DNA of 64,000 nucleotides, taken from contig NZ_CP014141.1 in NCBI RefSeq assembly GCF_001535545.1, positions 1,808,822-1,872,821 on the forward strand. Reading direction: 5' to 3'. Under the pieces are notes generated by a model. That model ran no database searches. It was given only the letters and a program-made list of their open reading frames with translations, and was not told the DNA's origin. The stretch's first letter is position 1. The number at the start of each line of letters is the position of its first letter. Made by a program: the position numbers and the translations under genes. The DNA is from Thermus parvatiensis (GTDB lineage: Bacteria; Deinococcota; Deinococci; Deinococcales; Thermaceae). Below, piece by piece: positions 36,153-46,275 of this stretch.

Positions 36153-37638
36153 TGGATCTCTACGCCCTCATGCCCCCCCTGATGTTTTTGGCCTTGATCC
36201 TCTTTCTCTTTTCCGGCTACCCCGTGGCCTTCTCCTTGGGCGCCGTGGGCATGATCTTCGGGTTCTTGGGCATCGCCTTGGACCTCTTCCCCGCAAGCCT
36301 CCTTGGGGCCATGCCCGACCGGATCTTTGGGATCATGTCCAACCAGCTCCTCTTGGCCATCCCCTTCTTCACCTTCATGGGCATCATCCTGGAGAAAAGC
36401 GGCCTCGCCGAGGACCTCTTGGACACCATGGGCAAGCTCTTCGGGCCCCTTAGGGGCGGGCTCGCCCTGAGCGTGGTCTTCGTGGGGGCCATCCTCGCCG
36501 CCACCACGGGGGTCGTGGCCGCGAGCGTCATGGCCATGGGCCTCATCTCTCTGCCCGTCATGCTGAAGTACGGCTACAACCCCCGCTTCGCTAGCGGCGT
36601 CATCCTTGGCTCTGCCACCCTGGCCCAGATCATCCCCCCTAGCACAGTGCTGATCGTCCTTGCGGACCAGCTGGGGGTGAGCGTGGGGGACATGTACAAG
36701 GCAGCCTTGATCCCCGCGGGGCTCACCGTAGGTTTCTACTTCCTTTACGTGATCTACGTGGCCCTCTTCCGGCCGGCCTGGGCTCCGGCCCTGCCCCCGA
36801 GGGCCGTCCGGACGCCGGCAAGGAGGTGCAGGCGGCCTTTGCCCTCCTCTCCTACCTCCTGGTGGGGGTGGGGGCCTACGGGGTGGGCCGCTTCCTGCCC
36901 ACCTGGGCGGAATGGCTGGAGATCCTGCTGGCCCTTTCCCTCTGGACGCTGGTCCTCCTCCCCTGGATCCGCAAGAACCCCCTTCTTAAGAAGGCCCTCC
37001 TTTCCATGGTCCCCCCCTTGGTCCTCATCTTCCTGGTGCTGGGCACGGTGCTGATCGGCCTTGCCACCCCCACGGAGGCTGGGGCCATGGGGGTGGTGGG
37101 GGCCCTGGCCCTGGCCGCCCTGAACCGCCGCCTCAGCTTCCCCGTCCTCTACGGGGCCATGGAGGGCACGGCCAAGCTCACCGCCTTTGTCATCTTCATC
37201 CTCATTGGCTCCACCCTCTTCAGCCTGGTCTTCCGCGGGGTGGACGGGGACCTCTGGGTGGAGGGGTTCCTCACGGGGCTTCCCGGAGGGGAGGTGGGCT
37301 ACATCCTCTTCGTGATGGTTTTGGTCTTCCTCCTGGGCTGCTTCATCGACTTCTTTGAGATCGCCTTCATCGCCCTGCCCCTCCTGGCGATCGGCGCCGA
37401 CGCCTTGGGCATAGACAAGCTCTGGTTTGGCCTACTGGTGGGGGTGAACCTCCAGACCTCCTTCCTCACCCCGCCCTTCGGCTTTGCCCTCTTCTACCTA
37501 AGGAACGTAGCCCCCAAGGAGGTCAAAACGGCGGACATCTACCTGGGGGGCATCCCCTTCATCGGGCTACAGCTCCTGGTTCTCCTCCTCACCTACCTCC
37601 TGCGCGACCCCATCTTGGCCCTCGTACGAGGCTACTAA
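36152..37638 (+). CDS. TRAP transporter large permease (DctM-type; one frameshift)
   Basis: 495 residues after repair. Typical DctM: GYPVAFSLGAVG near the start, AATTGVVAASVMAMG and IIPPSTVLIVLAD in the first half, and TPTEAGAMGV and GCFIDFFEIAFI in the second. About 12-13 helices. One more base in the C run at 36794-36798 joins WAPALPP to EGRPDAGKEVQAAF. Shares a promoter with dctQ. Confidence 0.93.
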
Positions 37639-37644
37639 AGGAAA

Positions 37645-37677
37645 TCCCCGGGGCTTCCCGGGGGGGAATAGGTTTTG
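37645..37677. terminator. Hairpin between convergent dctM and dctP
   Basis: TCCCCGGG-CTT-CCCGGGGGGA stem in the 45-bp gap between the two stop codons, followed on the plus strand by GGTTTTG. Confidence 0.5.
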
Positions 37678-37683
37678 CCTCCC

Positions 37684-38763
37684 TTAGGAGGCGGGGAAGG
37701 CGAACTGCTCGTAGCCGAGCTCCGCCACCCCGAACCAACGGTACTGCTCCTCCCGGAACTTCTTCCAGGCAGTGTAGACCTTCCGGTAAGTGGCGTCCTT
37801 AGCCGCCTCCTCCTCGTACCAGTCAAAGGCTGCCTTCTGGGCCGCCTTCATCACGTCGGTGGGCCATTTGCGCAGGCGCACCCCCGCCCTGATGAGCCGC
37901 TGGAGGGCAGGGGGGTTCACCTGGTCGTACTTGGCCAGCATGGACAGGTTGGCCTCGGCGGCGGCCACCTCAAAGGCTTGCTGGTACTCCTTAGGCAGCT
38001 TCCGCCACTCTTGAAGGTTCACGTAGAAGGAAAGCTGGGGCCCGGGCTCGTGCCAGCCAGGGTAGTAGTAGTACTTGGCCACCTTGTAGAAGCCGAGCTT
38101 TTCGTCGTCGTAGGGTCCCACCCAGTCCGTAGCGTCAATGGTGCCCCGCTCCAAAGCCGGGTAGATGTCCCCACCCGCCAGCACTTGGGGCACCACCCCA
38201 AGCCGGCTCATCACCTGGCCGCCAGGGCCGGGAATACGCATTCTGAGCCCCTTGAGGTCCGCCACACTCTTGATCTCCTTGCGAAACCAGCCCCCCATCT
38301 GGGCCCCGGTGTTGCCGCCGGGGAACTGGATGATGTTGAAATCGGCGAAGATGGGGCGGAAGAGCTCAATCCCGCCCCCGTGGTACATCCAGGCGTTCTG
38401 CTGCCTGGCGGTGAGGCCGAAGGGCACGCTGGTGTCAAAGGCCAGGACCTGGGCCTTGCCCACGAAGTAGTAGCTCGCCGTGTGCCCCGCCTCCACCGTG
38501 CCCTGCTGCACGGCGTCCATGACCTGAAGGCCGGGGACGATCTCCCCCGCCTGGTAGACCCGGATCTGGAACCTTCCCCCAGTGAGCGCCCGGACCCTTT
38601 CCGCCAGGACCTCCGCCGCCCCGTAGATGGTGTCCAGGCTCTTGGGGAAGCTGCTGGCCAGGCGCCACCGGATGGTGGGTTGCGCCTGGGCAAACACCGG
38701 GCCGAAGGCCGCGCTCGCCGCCACGCCGATGCCTGCCCGCTTCAAAAAGTCACGCCGCTTCAT
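37684..38763 (-). CDS. TRAP transporter substrate-binding protein (DctP/TakP-like, Tat-exported)
   Basis: 359 residues. N-terminal MKRRDFLKRAGIGVAAS is a twin-arginine signal peptide with cleavage near AQAQ. The mature part has the DctP fold with VADLKGLRMRIPG (the conserved Arg that binds the carboxylate) and ATDWVGPYDD. It resembles the known T. thermophilus lactate/2-oxoacid-binding TRAP protein, so a monocarboxylate substrate is likely but inferred. It has its own strong promoter and faces dctQM tail to tail, an unusual order. Confidence 0.93.
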   Translation of the reverse strand: MKRRDFLKRAGIGVAASAAFGPVFAQAQPTIRWRLASSFPKSLDTIYGAAEVLAERVRALTGGRFQIRVYQAGEIVPGLQVMDAVQQGTVEAGHTASYYFVGKAQVLAFDTSVPFGLTARQQNAWMYHGGGIELFRPIFADFNIIQFPGGNTGAQMGGWFRKEIKSVADLKGLRMRIPGPGGQVMSRLGVVPQVLAGGDIYPALERGTIDATDWVGPYDDEKLGFYKVAKYYYYPGWHEPGPQLSFYVNLQEWRKLPKEYQQAFEVAAAEANLSMLAKYDQVNPPALQRLIRAGVRLRKWPTDVMKAAQKAAFDWYEEEAAKDATYRKVYTAWKKFREEQYRWFGVAELGYEQFAFPAS

Positions 38764-38796
38764 TTTTATTTACCTCCCCTAAGGGTTTCCGCCGGG

Positions 38797-38825
38797 ATCA
38801 TACCCCAAACGCCACGTTCGGTCAA
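38797..38825 (-). promoter_or_regulatory. dctP promoter
   Basis: Minus strand TTGACC (38820-38825), 17 bp, TATGAT (38797-38802). The last base of the -35 touches the target duplication of the insertion sequence. Confidence 0.82.
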
Positions 38826-38833
38826 GCCCCTAG
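38825..38833. repeat. Left target-site duplication of the second IS (AGCCCCTAG)
   Basis: Nine bases repeated exactly at 39864-39872. Confidence 0.8.
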
Positions 38834-39863
38834 GGGGCTTGCCTTGCAAAGGTCAGGAGGACGGGTGTATATCTCTCTCCTGATGGGCAAGCGAGGCTTC
38901 CTTCGCAGGGAGGCAAGCCCCAAGGAGGTCTTGGAACACTGCCTGCGCCTGGCCCGGGAGGTGGCCCCTCCCACCCCCAAAGGCAAGCGGGGCCGCCCCT
39001 GGCGCTACAGCCACGCCCTTTACCTGGCCCTCCTTCTCTTCCGCGCCTTCTTCCACCTCACCTACCGCGAGACGGAGGCCTCACTCCAGGACCTGATGGA
39101 AGGCCCCTTCCCTTCCCACCAGTCCCTGGCCCGCTACGCCCTCAAGCACCTGGACCCCAAACTCCTTGAGGCCCTCCTGGAGAGGCTTTCCCGGGAACTG
39201 GAGGCCCATCTCGCCCCGGAGTCCTCGCCGGAAGGCGAAGCGGCTTCGGACGAGGCGCCGGCACACCTGGCGGCGCTTTCCCCCCCTCTACCTCATGGAC
39301 ACCACGGGGCTGGCCTACCGGAGCAAGGACCGGCTTCTCCGCTTTCGTCGGGGGAAGGAGGTGCGGCGGGTGCGGGGGCACGCGCGGCTTCTGGCCCTGA
39401 TGCGGTGGGATAGGGAGAGGCGGCTCTTATGGCCCTGGGGTGGAGTGGTGGGGGAGGGCTACGCCCCGGACCCCCGGCTTGGGGGGGAGGTGCTGAGGCG
39501 GTTTCCTCCTTCCCGGGGGTGGCTTTTGGCGGACGCGGGGTTTGACGGGAAGGAGGTGTGGGGGGTTTTGGGGGAGGCGGGGGTGCGGCCGGTGATCCGG
39601 CTTCGGGGCGGGGGCGAGGCCAGGGAGGAGGCGCGGGTGCGGGCGCGGGAGGGGTGGGACCCCGAGGTGTACCGGTTTCGCGGGGTGGTGGAGGGGGTGT
39701 TTGGGGGGATGAAGACGCGGCTGGGTGGGGGGTACCTTTGGGAGCGGAAGCCTTGGACGGCCATGGCGCGGGCGCTTTTGGAGCTCATCGCCTACGGCCT
39801 TAGGGTTCTTCTCTCCCTTCTCCCGCCCCCTCCGGGGTACAAGGCAATTTACTAGGCAAGCCC
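38834..39863 (+). mobile_element. Second insertion sequence, IS5-like DDE type, 1030 bp
   Basis: Ends are short inverted repeats: GGGGCTTGCC at the left and, inward from the right, GGGCTTGCC. A perfect 9-bp duplication AGCCCCTAG flanks it. It carries one transposase in two frames. It lies between the -35 box of dctP and the stop codon of the DUF4384-like gene, breaking neither. Confidence 0.85.
38865..39855 (+). CDS. DDE transposase of the second IS (frame broken mid-gene)
   Basis: About 330 residues in two frames. The first (from GTG 38865, with AGGAGG upstream) holds the helical N-terminal domain (GKRGRPWRYSHALYLALL). The second holds YLMDTTGLAYR, LLADAGFDGKEV and VVEGVFGGMKTRLGGG, the D, D and E of an IS5/IS4-type DDE domain. 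The change of frame falls between about 39220 and 39290 and needs one base removed or two added; the C7 run near 39279-39285 is a likely site. The copy may be inactive. Confidence 0.8.
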
Positions 39864-39872
39864 AGCCCCTAG
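39864..39872. repeat. Right target-site duplication of the second IS (AGCCCCTAG)
   Basis: Identical to 38825-38833; includes the stop codon of the gene at 39869-40348. Confidence 0.8.
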
Positions 39873-40348
39873 CGGACGTAAAAGTAGGTCTCGGCCACGT
39901 CGTAGGCCCTCGCCCCCGAGGCCTCCACGTAGAGGCGGAGCCGCGCGTCCCAGTCGGTGTAGCGGCCCTCGAGGCGGACCCGGCCTGAGGGGGGGCTTTG
40001 GGTGTAGACCGCCCGCACCCGGTGGAGGCCGCGAGGCGGGGTAAGGGTGTAGCGGTAGGGCCCAGGAGGCAGGACGTGGGTGCCCCGAGAAAGGTGGAAG
40101 CGGTCCAGCTCGTAGGTGTAGCCGTCCGGATCCTGCACCACCAGGCTCACCCAGCCCGGGCGGTCCAAGGTGAGGAAGAAGCGCACCTCCTCCCCCACGA
40201 AGTAGGTGGCCCCCCGCCCCCGGTCGGGCTCAAAGCGCAGGATCGCCCCGCCGAAGTCCACCCGGTAGGTCACGGAAAGGCCCTCCGGGTAAAGGGTCAG
40301 GGTGCAGGCGGAAAGGAAGGCCGCAAGGGCCAGAAGGAGAAACCGCAT
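39869..40348 (-). CDS. DUF4384-like lipoprotein
   Basis: 159 residues from ATG 40348, which has GAGGTGAG upstream. Signal peptide with lipobox LSAC (Cys at about residue 15), so it is lipid-anchored. The rest is beta-rich: YFVGEEVRFFLTLDRPGWVSLVVQ is split as EEVRFFLTLDRPG and WVSLVVQDPDG, the start of the DUF4384 fold seen in many Deinococcus-Thermus surface proteins. Function unknown. The IS touches its stop codon without changing it. Confidence 0.78.
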   Translation of the reverse strand: MRFLLLALAAFLSACTLTLYPEGLSVTYRVDFGGAILRFEPDRGRGATYFVGEEVRFFLTLDRPGWVSLVVQDPDGYTYELDRFHLSRGTHVLPPGPYRYTLTPPRGLHRVRAVYTQSPPSGRVRLEGRYTDWDARLRLYVEASGARAYDVAETYFYVR

Positions 40349-40397
40349 ACCGCTCACCTCTTACCCAAAGTCTAGGCCAAAAAGGGCCTAAGGGGCT

Positions 40398-41000
40398 TCA
40401 GGAAACCTTAAGGGGGCCTGGGCCACGGGGGGCGAAGCGCTTCCTGTGGACGGGGGAGGGTCCGAGGGCGAGGAGGGCCTCTTGGTGCTCCGGGGTGCCG
40501 TAGCCCTTGTGCCGGGCGAAGCCGTAGCCCGGATAAAGGCGGTCAAGCTCGGCCATGAGGCCATCCCGGTGGACCTTGGCCAGGATGCTGGCGGCGGCCA
40601 CCGTGGGGCTATGCTCGTCGGCCTTGGGGGGAGCGAGGAGGGGGAGGGAGGTGGGAAGAACCAGGTAGTCGGTGACCAGGGCCTGAGGGAGTAGGCTAAG
40701 CCCCTTCAAAGCCCGCTTGGCGGCGAGGAGGGTGGCCTTGAGGACGCCAAGCCGGTCCACCTCCTCCACCCCCGCCACCCCTAAGGCAAAGGCCAAGGCC
40801 ACCCGGCGCACTTCCTCAGCGAGCCGCTCCCGCTCCTTGGGGGAAAGCTTTTTGGAGTCGCGGAAGGGGTAGCGCCCCGGGGGGAGGATCACCGCCCCCA
40901 CCACGATGGGCCCGGCCCAGGCCCCCCTCCCCGCCTCGTCCAGACCGGCCACGAGGAGGCCTTTTCGCCAAAAGGGGGCTTCCAAGGGCCCTTCGGCCAT
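40398..41000 (-). CDS. rnhB: Ribonuclease HII
   Basis: 200 residues. [13 protein letters not shown] carries the first catalytic Asp-Glu pair; LVTDYL and [10 protein letters not shown] the others; [14 protein letters not shown] is the RNase HII C-terminal signature. It removes ribonucleotides and RNA primers from DNA. Divergent from the carboxylesterase with 24 bp between start codons. Confidence 0.96.
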   Translation of the reverse strand: MAEGPLEAPFWRKGLLVAGLDEAGRGAWAGPIVVGAVILPPGRYPFRDSKKLSPKERERLAEEVRRVALAFALGVAGVEEVDRLGVLKATLLAAKRALKGLSLLPQALVTDYLVLPTSLPLLAPPKADEHSPTVAAASILAKVHRDGLMAELDRLYPGYGFARHKGYGTPEHQEALLALGPSPVHRKRFAPRGPGPLKVS

Positions 41001-41024
41001 GGAGCCATCTTATACGCTTAGGGC

Positions 41025-42569
41025 ATGCTCCGGCGCATCCTGCCCTTCCTCGCCCTCCTGGGAGGGGCCCTCGCCCAGGCCTTCTGGGTGGAGACCCCCT
41101 TGGGCCGGGCCCAAGGCCGCCTCAAGGGCGGGGCCATCGCCTTCTACGGCCTCCCCTACGCCGAGGCGGAGCGGTTCCAGGCCCCAAGGCCCCTAAAGGC
41201 CTGGCCGGAAGGGGTGGGGCAGGAGGCCGTCGCCTGCCCCCAGGTTCCGGGAATCACCGAGCGGTTCGGGGGGCCCATCCCCCGCAGAGGGAGGACTGCC
41301 TGGTCCTCAACGTCTACCTCCCCGCCCAGGTGCCGCCTCCCGAGGGCTTTCCGGTGATGGTCTACCTCCACGGGGGAGGCTTCACCTCGGGGGCGGGGGC
41401 CGAGCCCATTTACCGGGGGCACCGGCTTTCGGAGGAGGGGGTCGTTGTGGTCGCCCCCAACTACCGCCTGGGGCCCTTGGGGTTTTTGGCCCTTCCCGCC
41501 TTGACGGAGGAGGATCCGAGGGCGGTGGGGAACTACGGGCTTTTGGACGCCCTCGAGGCCCTCCGCTTCGTGAGGGACTATATCCGCTACTTCGGGGGCG
41601 ACCCCAAGAACGTCACCCTCTTCGGGGAGTCCGCCGGGGGGATGCTGGTCTGCGCCCTCCTCGCCACCCCGGAGGCCCGCGGCCTCTTCCAAAAGGCCAT
41701 CGTCCAATCGGGAGGGTGCGGGTACGTCCGGGCTTTGGAGGAAGACTACGCCCAGGGGGAGGCCTGGGCCAAGGCGAGGGGGTGCGACCCCAAGGACCTC
41801 GCCTGCCTCCGCGCCCTCCCCCTGGAGAGGCTCTTGCCCAAGGAGCCCGGCCTCGAGGCCATGGGCCGCTTCCTCTCAAACCCCTCCCTCTTCCGGACAG
41901 GCCCCTTCAAGCCCCACCTCTCCCCCTTCCTCCTCCCCAGGACCCCAGGGAGGCCCTAAGGGAGGGGAAGGCGGCGGGCATCCCCCTCATCGCCGGGGCG
42001 AACGCCGAGGAGGTGGCCTTCCCCAGCCTCCAAGCCCTCCTCGGGCCCGGGGACTGGGAGGAGGCGGAAAGGAGGCTTTTGGAGTCTGGGCTTTCCCGGG
42101 AGAAGGCCCAGGCCCTCCTCGCCCACTACCAAAGGCGAAACCCCGACCCCAAAAGGGCCTGGGGGGAGGTGCAGACCGACCTCACCCTCCTCTGCCCTTC
42201 CCTGAAGGCCGCCCGCCTCCAGGCCCCCACGCCCCCACCTACGCCTACCTCTTCACCTTCCGGGCGCCGGGGTTTGAGGGCCTCGGGGCCTTCCACGGCC
42301 TGGAGCTCGCCCCTCTCTTCGGGAACCTCCTGGAGAGGCCCTTCCTGCCCCTTTTCCTGAGCCAAGAGGCCAAGGAAGAGGCGGAGTACCTGGGCAAGAT
42401 GATGCGCCGCTACTGGACATCCTTCGCCAAGGAAGGGGAGCCCAAGGGCTGGCCCCGTTGGCCCCTCTACCGGGAGGGCCACCTCCTGCGGCTGGACGTC
42501 CCCCTGGGGCTTCTGCCGGACCTTTACGAGGAACGGTGCGGCGCCCTCGAGGCCCTTGGGCTACTCTAA
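41025..42569 (+). CDS. Type B carboxylesterase, secreted (three frameshifts)
   Basis: 515 residues after repair. Signal peptide [37 protein letters not shown] (oxyanion hole), [10 protein letters not shown] and FGESAGG (nucleophile Ser) are those of carboxylesterase/lipase family VII. Three bases appear missing, at C runs 41279-41283, 41935-41938 and 42224-42228 (or 42232-42236). Restoring them gives one continuous esterase ending at TAA 42567. Three breaks could mean real decay, but the error type is the same as elsewhere. The substrate is unknown. Confidence 0.85.
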
Positions 42570-42573
42570 GGGC

Positions 42574-44585
42574 ATGAGGGCCCGCGCCACCTGTCCCCTG
42601 GACTGCCCCGACGCCTGCAGCCTCCTCCTCACCCTGGAGGAAGGGCACCTCCTCCGGGTGGAGGGGGACCCCCGCCACCCCATCACCCAAGGCTTCGCCT
42701 GCGCCAAGACCTACCGCTACCCGGAAAGGGTGCGGGAGAGGCTCCTTTACCCCATGCGCCGGGTGGGGCGGAAAGGGGAAGGGCGGTTTGAGCGGGTCTC
42801 CTGGGAGGAGGCCCTAGACGCCATTGCCGAAAAGCTAAAGGCCGTCCTGGACCAAGAAGGGGGGGAAGCGGTTCTCCCCTATCACTACGCCGGCACCATG
42901 GGCCTCGTGGAGAACCAGCACCCCCTGGCCTTCTTCCGGGCCATCGGGGCGAGCGAGCTTCTGGAAACCATCTGCGCCACGGCGGGAAGCGCCGCCTGGG
43001 AGATGACCTACGGGCCCCGCCTCAGCCCCGACCCCGAGGACATCCCCGAAAACGCCCGCTACATCCTCCTTTGGGGGATCAACAGCCTCGCCACGAATAG
43101 CCACCTCACCCCCTTCCTCAAGGAGGCGAGAAAGCGGGGAGCCAAGGTGGTCCACGTGGACCCCTACGAGAACCAGACGAGCCGCTTTGCGGACTGGCAC
43201 ATCCGCCTGCGCCCCGGCACCGACGCCGCCCTAGCCTACGCCTTAGCCCACGTCCTCTTCCGGGAGGGCCTTTTGGACTGGGAGTACCTGGGGAAGGCGG
43301 CGGTGGGCCTGGAGGAGTTCCAGAAAGAGGCGGAAAAGTGGACCCCAGAGCGGGCGAGCGCCCTCACCGGCGTGCCCGAAGAGGCCATCCTCCGCCTCGC
43401 CCGGGAGATGGGGGAGGCGAAGCGGGTCTTCCTGCGGGTGGGCTACGGCATGACCCGCCACCCGGGAGGGGGAAACGCCCTCCGCGCCGTGGTCCTCCTC
43501 CCCGCCCTCCTCGGGGCCTGGCGCTACCCGGGGTGCGGGGCCATGCTCTCCACGAGCGGAGCCTTTCCCCTGAACAAGCGCTTCCTCGGGGGGCGGCACC
43601 TCCTGGAGGGGGGACATCCCCACCAAGGCTACTTCCGGCCGAACCCCAAGGCGCGGGCCGTCAACATGAACCAGCTCGGCACCGCCCTCACGGAGCTAGA
43701 CCCTCCCATCCGGGTCCTCTTCGTTTTCAACACGAACCCCCTGGTGGTGGCCCCGAACACCGGGAAGGTAAGGGCGGGGCTAGAGCGGGAGGACCTCTTC
43801 ACCGTGGTCCTGGAGCAGGTGATGACGGAGACCGCCCGCTTCGCCGACTACCTCCTCCCCGCCACCCTCTTCTACGAGCACCCCGACCTCTACACGAGCT
43901 ACGGGCATTACTACCTCTCCTGGAACGAGCCCTTAAGCCCTCCCGCGGGGGAGGCCCGGCCCAACACCTGGGTCTTCCGGGAGCTGGCGAAGCGGCTCGG
44001 CCTGAAGGAGCCCACCCTCTACTGGACGGCCGAGGAGGTGGCGGAAAGCCTCCTCGCCTCGGACCACCCTTACCTAGAGGGGATCACCCTGGAAAGGCTC
44101 AAAGAGGAAGGCTTCGTAAAGCTCAACCTCCCCAGGCCCTTCCTCCCCTTCGCCCAAGGGCCCGTGCGCTTTAGCCCCCCGCCCGAGGTCCTCCCCACCG
44201 AGCCCCTGCCGGACTACCCCTTGATCCTCCTTACCCCCCGGCCCACCGCTTCCTCAACACCACCTACGGGAACGTGAAGGCCTTGGTGGAAGCGGAAGGG
44301 GGGGAGCCCAGGCTCCTCATCCACCCCGAGGACGCCGAGGCGCGAGGGATTCGGGACGGGATGCTCGTCCACATCCGTTCCCCTTGGGGAAGGATCACGA
44401 GGAAGGCCCACGTCACCGAGGCCCCCATCCCGGGGACGGTGGTCCTCGAGGGCACCTGGTGGGAGAAGTGGGCCCCGGACGGCAAGGGCGTGAACCACCT
44501 CACCTCGGAAAGGCTCACCGACCTGGGCGGGGGAAGCACCTTCCACTCCACCCCCGTGGAGGTGGAGCCCTTGCGCCTCGCCTAG
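42574..44585 (+). CDS. Molybdopterin oxidoreductase, [4Fe-4S] type (one frameshift)
   Basis: 670 residues after repair. N-terminal CPLDCPDAC plus the Cys in GFACAK ligate a 4Fe-4S cluster; the following domains ([26 protein letters not shown]-terminal [13 protein letters not shown]) match the DMSO-reductase superfamily that binds bis-MGD. No Tat signal, so it is cytoplasmic. One more base at 44234-44239 joins LLTPPA to [10 protein letters not shown]. It starts 4 bp after the esterase and overlaps comM by 4 bp. Substrate and electron partner unknown. Confidence 0.9.
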
Positions 44586-46066
44586 AGGGCCCTGCGGTAG
44601 GCCAGGGCCTCGGCCACGTGGGCCTCCCCCACCCTCTCCTCGCCCAGGAGGTCGGCGACGGTGCGGGCCACCCGGAGGACGCGGTCGTAGCTCCGGGCCG
44701 AAAGGAGCATCCGCTTGGCCGCCTCCTGGAGGAGGGCCTGGGCCGGTGGGGTGAGGCGGGCGTGCTCCCTCAGGGCCTGCCCCGAGAGGAGCCCGTTGGG
44801 CCTCCCTTGGCGGGCGAGCATCCGCTCCCGGGCCCTTAGGACCCGCTCCCGCACCGCCTCCGTGCCCTCCCCCTCGGGGGCGCGGGCGAGCTCCTCGGGG
44901 GTGAGGCGGGGCACCTCCACCACCAGGTCAAACCGGTCCAGGAGGGGCCCGGAGATCCTGGCCGCGTAGCGCCTCTGGGCGGCGGGGGTGCAGGTGCAAG
45001 GCCTTTCCGGGTCCCCGTGCCAGCCGCAGGGGCAGGGGTTCATGGCCGCCACCAGGAGGAAGCGGGCGGGGAAGGTGAGGCTTGCCCGGGCCCGTGCCAC
45101 GGTCACCACCCCGTCCTCCAGGGGCTGGCGCAGGGCCTCGAGGGCCTCCCGGGAAAACTCCGGGAACTCGTCCAGAAAGAGCACCCCCCGGTGGGCCAAG
45201 GAGACCTCCCCGGGCTTGGGAATGGCCCCACCCCCGATGAGCCCAGCGTAGCTCACCGTGTGGTGCGGGGCGCGGAAGGGCGGGGCCTTCACAAGCCCCC
45301 GCACCGGCTTCCCCGCGGCGGAGTGGATCCGGGTCACCTCCAAGGCCTCCTCCCGGGAGAGGGGCGGGAGGAGGAAGGGAAGCCGCCGCGCCAGCATGGT
45401 CTTCCCCGAACCCGGGCTCCCCACCATGAGGAGGTGGTGGAAGCCCGCGGCGGCGATCTCCAGAGCGCGCTTGGCCTTGGCCTGGCCCTTCACGTCCCTG
45501 AGGTCCAGCGCCTCCACCGCTTCCGGGGCCTCCTCGGGCCGGGCCTCGGCCAAGGCCTCCTCGCCCTTGAGGAAGGCCACGGCTTCCTGGAGGCTTCTCG
45601 CCCCGTAGACCTCCACCCCCTCCACCAAGGCCGCCTCCTTGGCGCTCTCCAGGGGCAGGAGGAGCTTCTTCCCCTCGGCCAGGGCCCCCAGGGCCAGGTT
45701 CACCGCCCCGGGAACGGGCCTCAGGCTCCCGTCCAAGCCAAGCTCCCCCGCGAGGGCGAAGGGCGCAAGGGCCTCGAGGGGCACCACCCCCTGGGCCGCG
45801 AGGAGGCCCAGGGCGATGGGAAGGTCAAACTGGCTCCCCTCCTTCCGAAGCTCCGCCGGGGCCAGGTTCACCACCACCCGGGCCTGGGGGTAGGGGAAGC
45901 CCGCGTTCTTGAGGGCCGCCCGCACCCTCTCCCGGCTTTCCTCCACCGCCTTGTCGGGCAGGCCCACCAGGGCGTAGCTGGGAAGCCCCGGGCTAACGTC
46001 CACCTCCACGGTGACGGGAACCGCGTCCAGGCCGAAGAGGGCGTAGCTCCGCACCTGGGCTAACAT
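44582..46066 (-). CDS. comM: ComM/YifB-family Mg-chelatase-like AAA+ ATPase
   Basis: 494 residues. N-terminal Lon-protease-like fold ([19 protein letters not shown]), Walker [17 protein letters not shown] (Walker B), a CPCGWHGD cysteine cluster, and a C-terminal lid domain. ComM is a hexameric branch-migration helicase that helps integrate DNA during natural transformation, a process in which Thermus is very active. ATG 46066 lies 6 nt after TAAACT. Confidence 0.93.
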   Translation of the reverse strand: MLAQVRSYALFGLDAVPVTVEVDVSPGLPSYALVGLPDKAVEESRERVRAALKNAGFPYPQARVVVNLAPAELRKEGSQFDLPIALGLLAAQGVVPLEALAPFALAGELGLDGSLRPVPGAVNLALGALAEGKKLLLPLESAKEAALVEGVEVYGARSLQEAVAFLKGEEALAEARPEEAPEAVEALDLRDVKGQAKAKRALEIAAAGFHHLLMVGSPGSGKTMLARRLPFLLPPLSREEALEVTRIHSAAGKPVRGLVKAPPFRAPHHTVSYAGLIGGGAIPKPGEVSLAHRGVLFLDEFPEFSREALEALRQPLEDGVVTVARARASLTFPARFLLVAAMNPCPCGWHGDPERPCTCTPAAQRRYAARISGPLLDRFDLVVEVPRLTPEELARAPEGEGTEAVRERVLRARERMLARQGRPNGLLSGQALREHARLTPPAQALLQEAAKRMLLSARSYDRVLRVARTVADLLGEERVGEAHVAEALAYRRAL

Positions 46067-46072
46067 GGAGGG

Positions 46073-46078
46073 AGTTTA
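46073..46078 (-). promoter_or_regulatory. -10 box of comM (TAAACT)
   Basis: Minus strand TAAACT, 6 nt before the ATG; leaderless layout. Confidence 0.55.
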
Positions 46079-46275
46079 ACACAAAAGCGCGGGCTTTGCC
46101 TCGGCCGCCCCTTGGGTTGGGAGGCCCTTGTGGCGATAAGGTCGGACACTATGCCCCTTCGGTCCGAGGGGCTAGGGGGCGGCAGAAGGGGAAACCCCTC
46201 TGGCCTCGAGGGCATTGGCCTGGACCCGCCCAGGTGGCCTTGGGATTTGGCAAGACGGCTTCCGGAAGACGTGGT
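46079..46275. other. 197-bp intergenic spacer with several short hairpins
   Basis: No convincing ORF. Possible stems include TCGGAC/GTCCGA and CCCCT/AGGGG (mutually exclusive, around 46142-46170), AGGGGAAACCCCT (about 46186-46198) and CCTGG/CCAGG (about 46219-46234). It lies downstream of the MFS gene and upstream of comM, both on the minus strand. I cannot assign a function. Confidence 0.4.

Noticed and set aside
41025..42569. Carboxylesterase as a decaying pseudogene
   Set aside because: All three breaks are single missing bases in C runs, the same pattern seen in essential genes in this window, and all catalytic motifs are intact.
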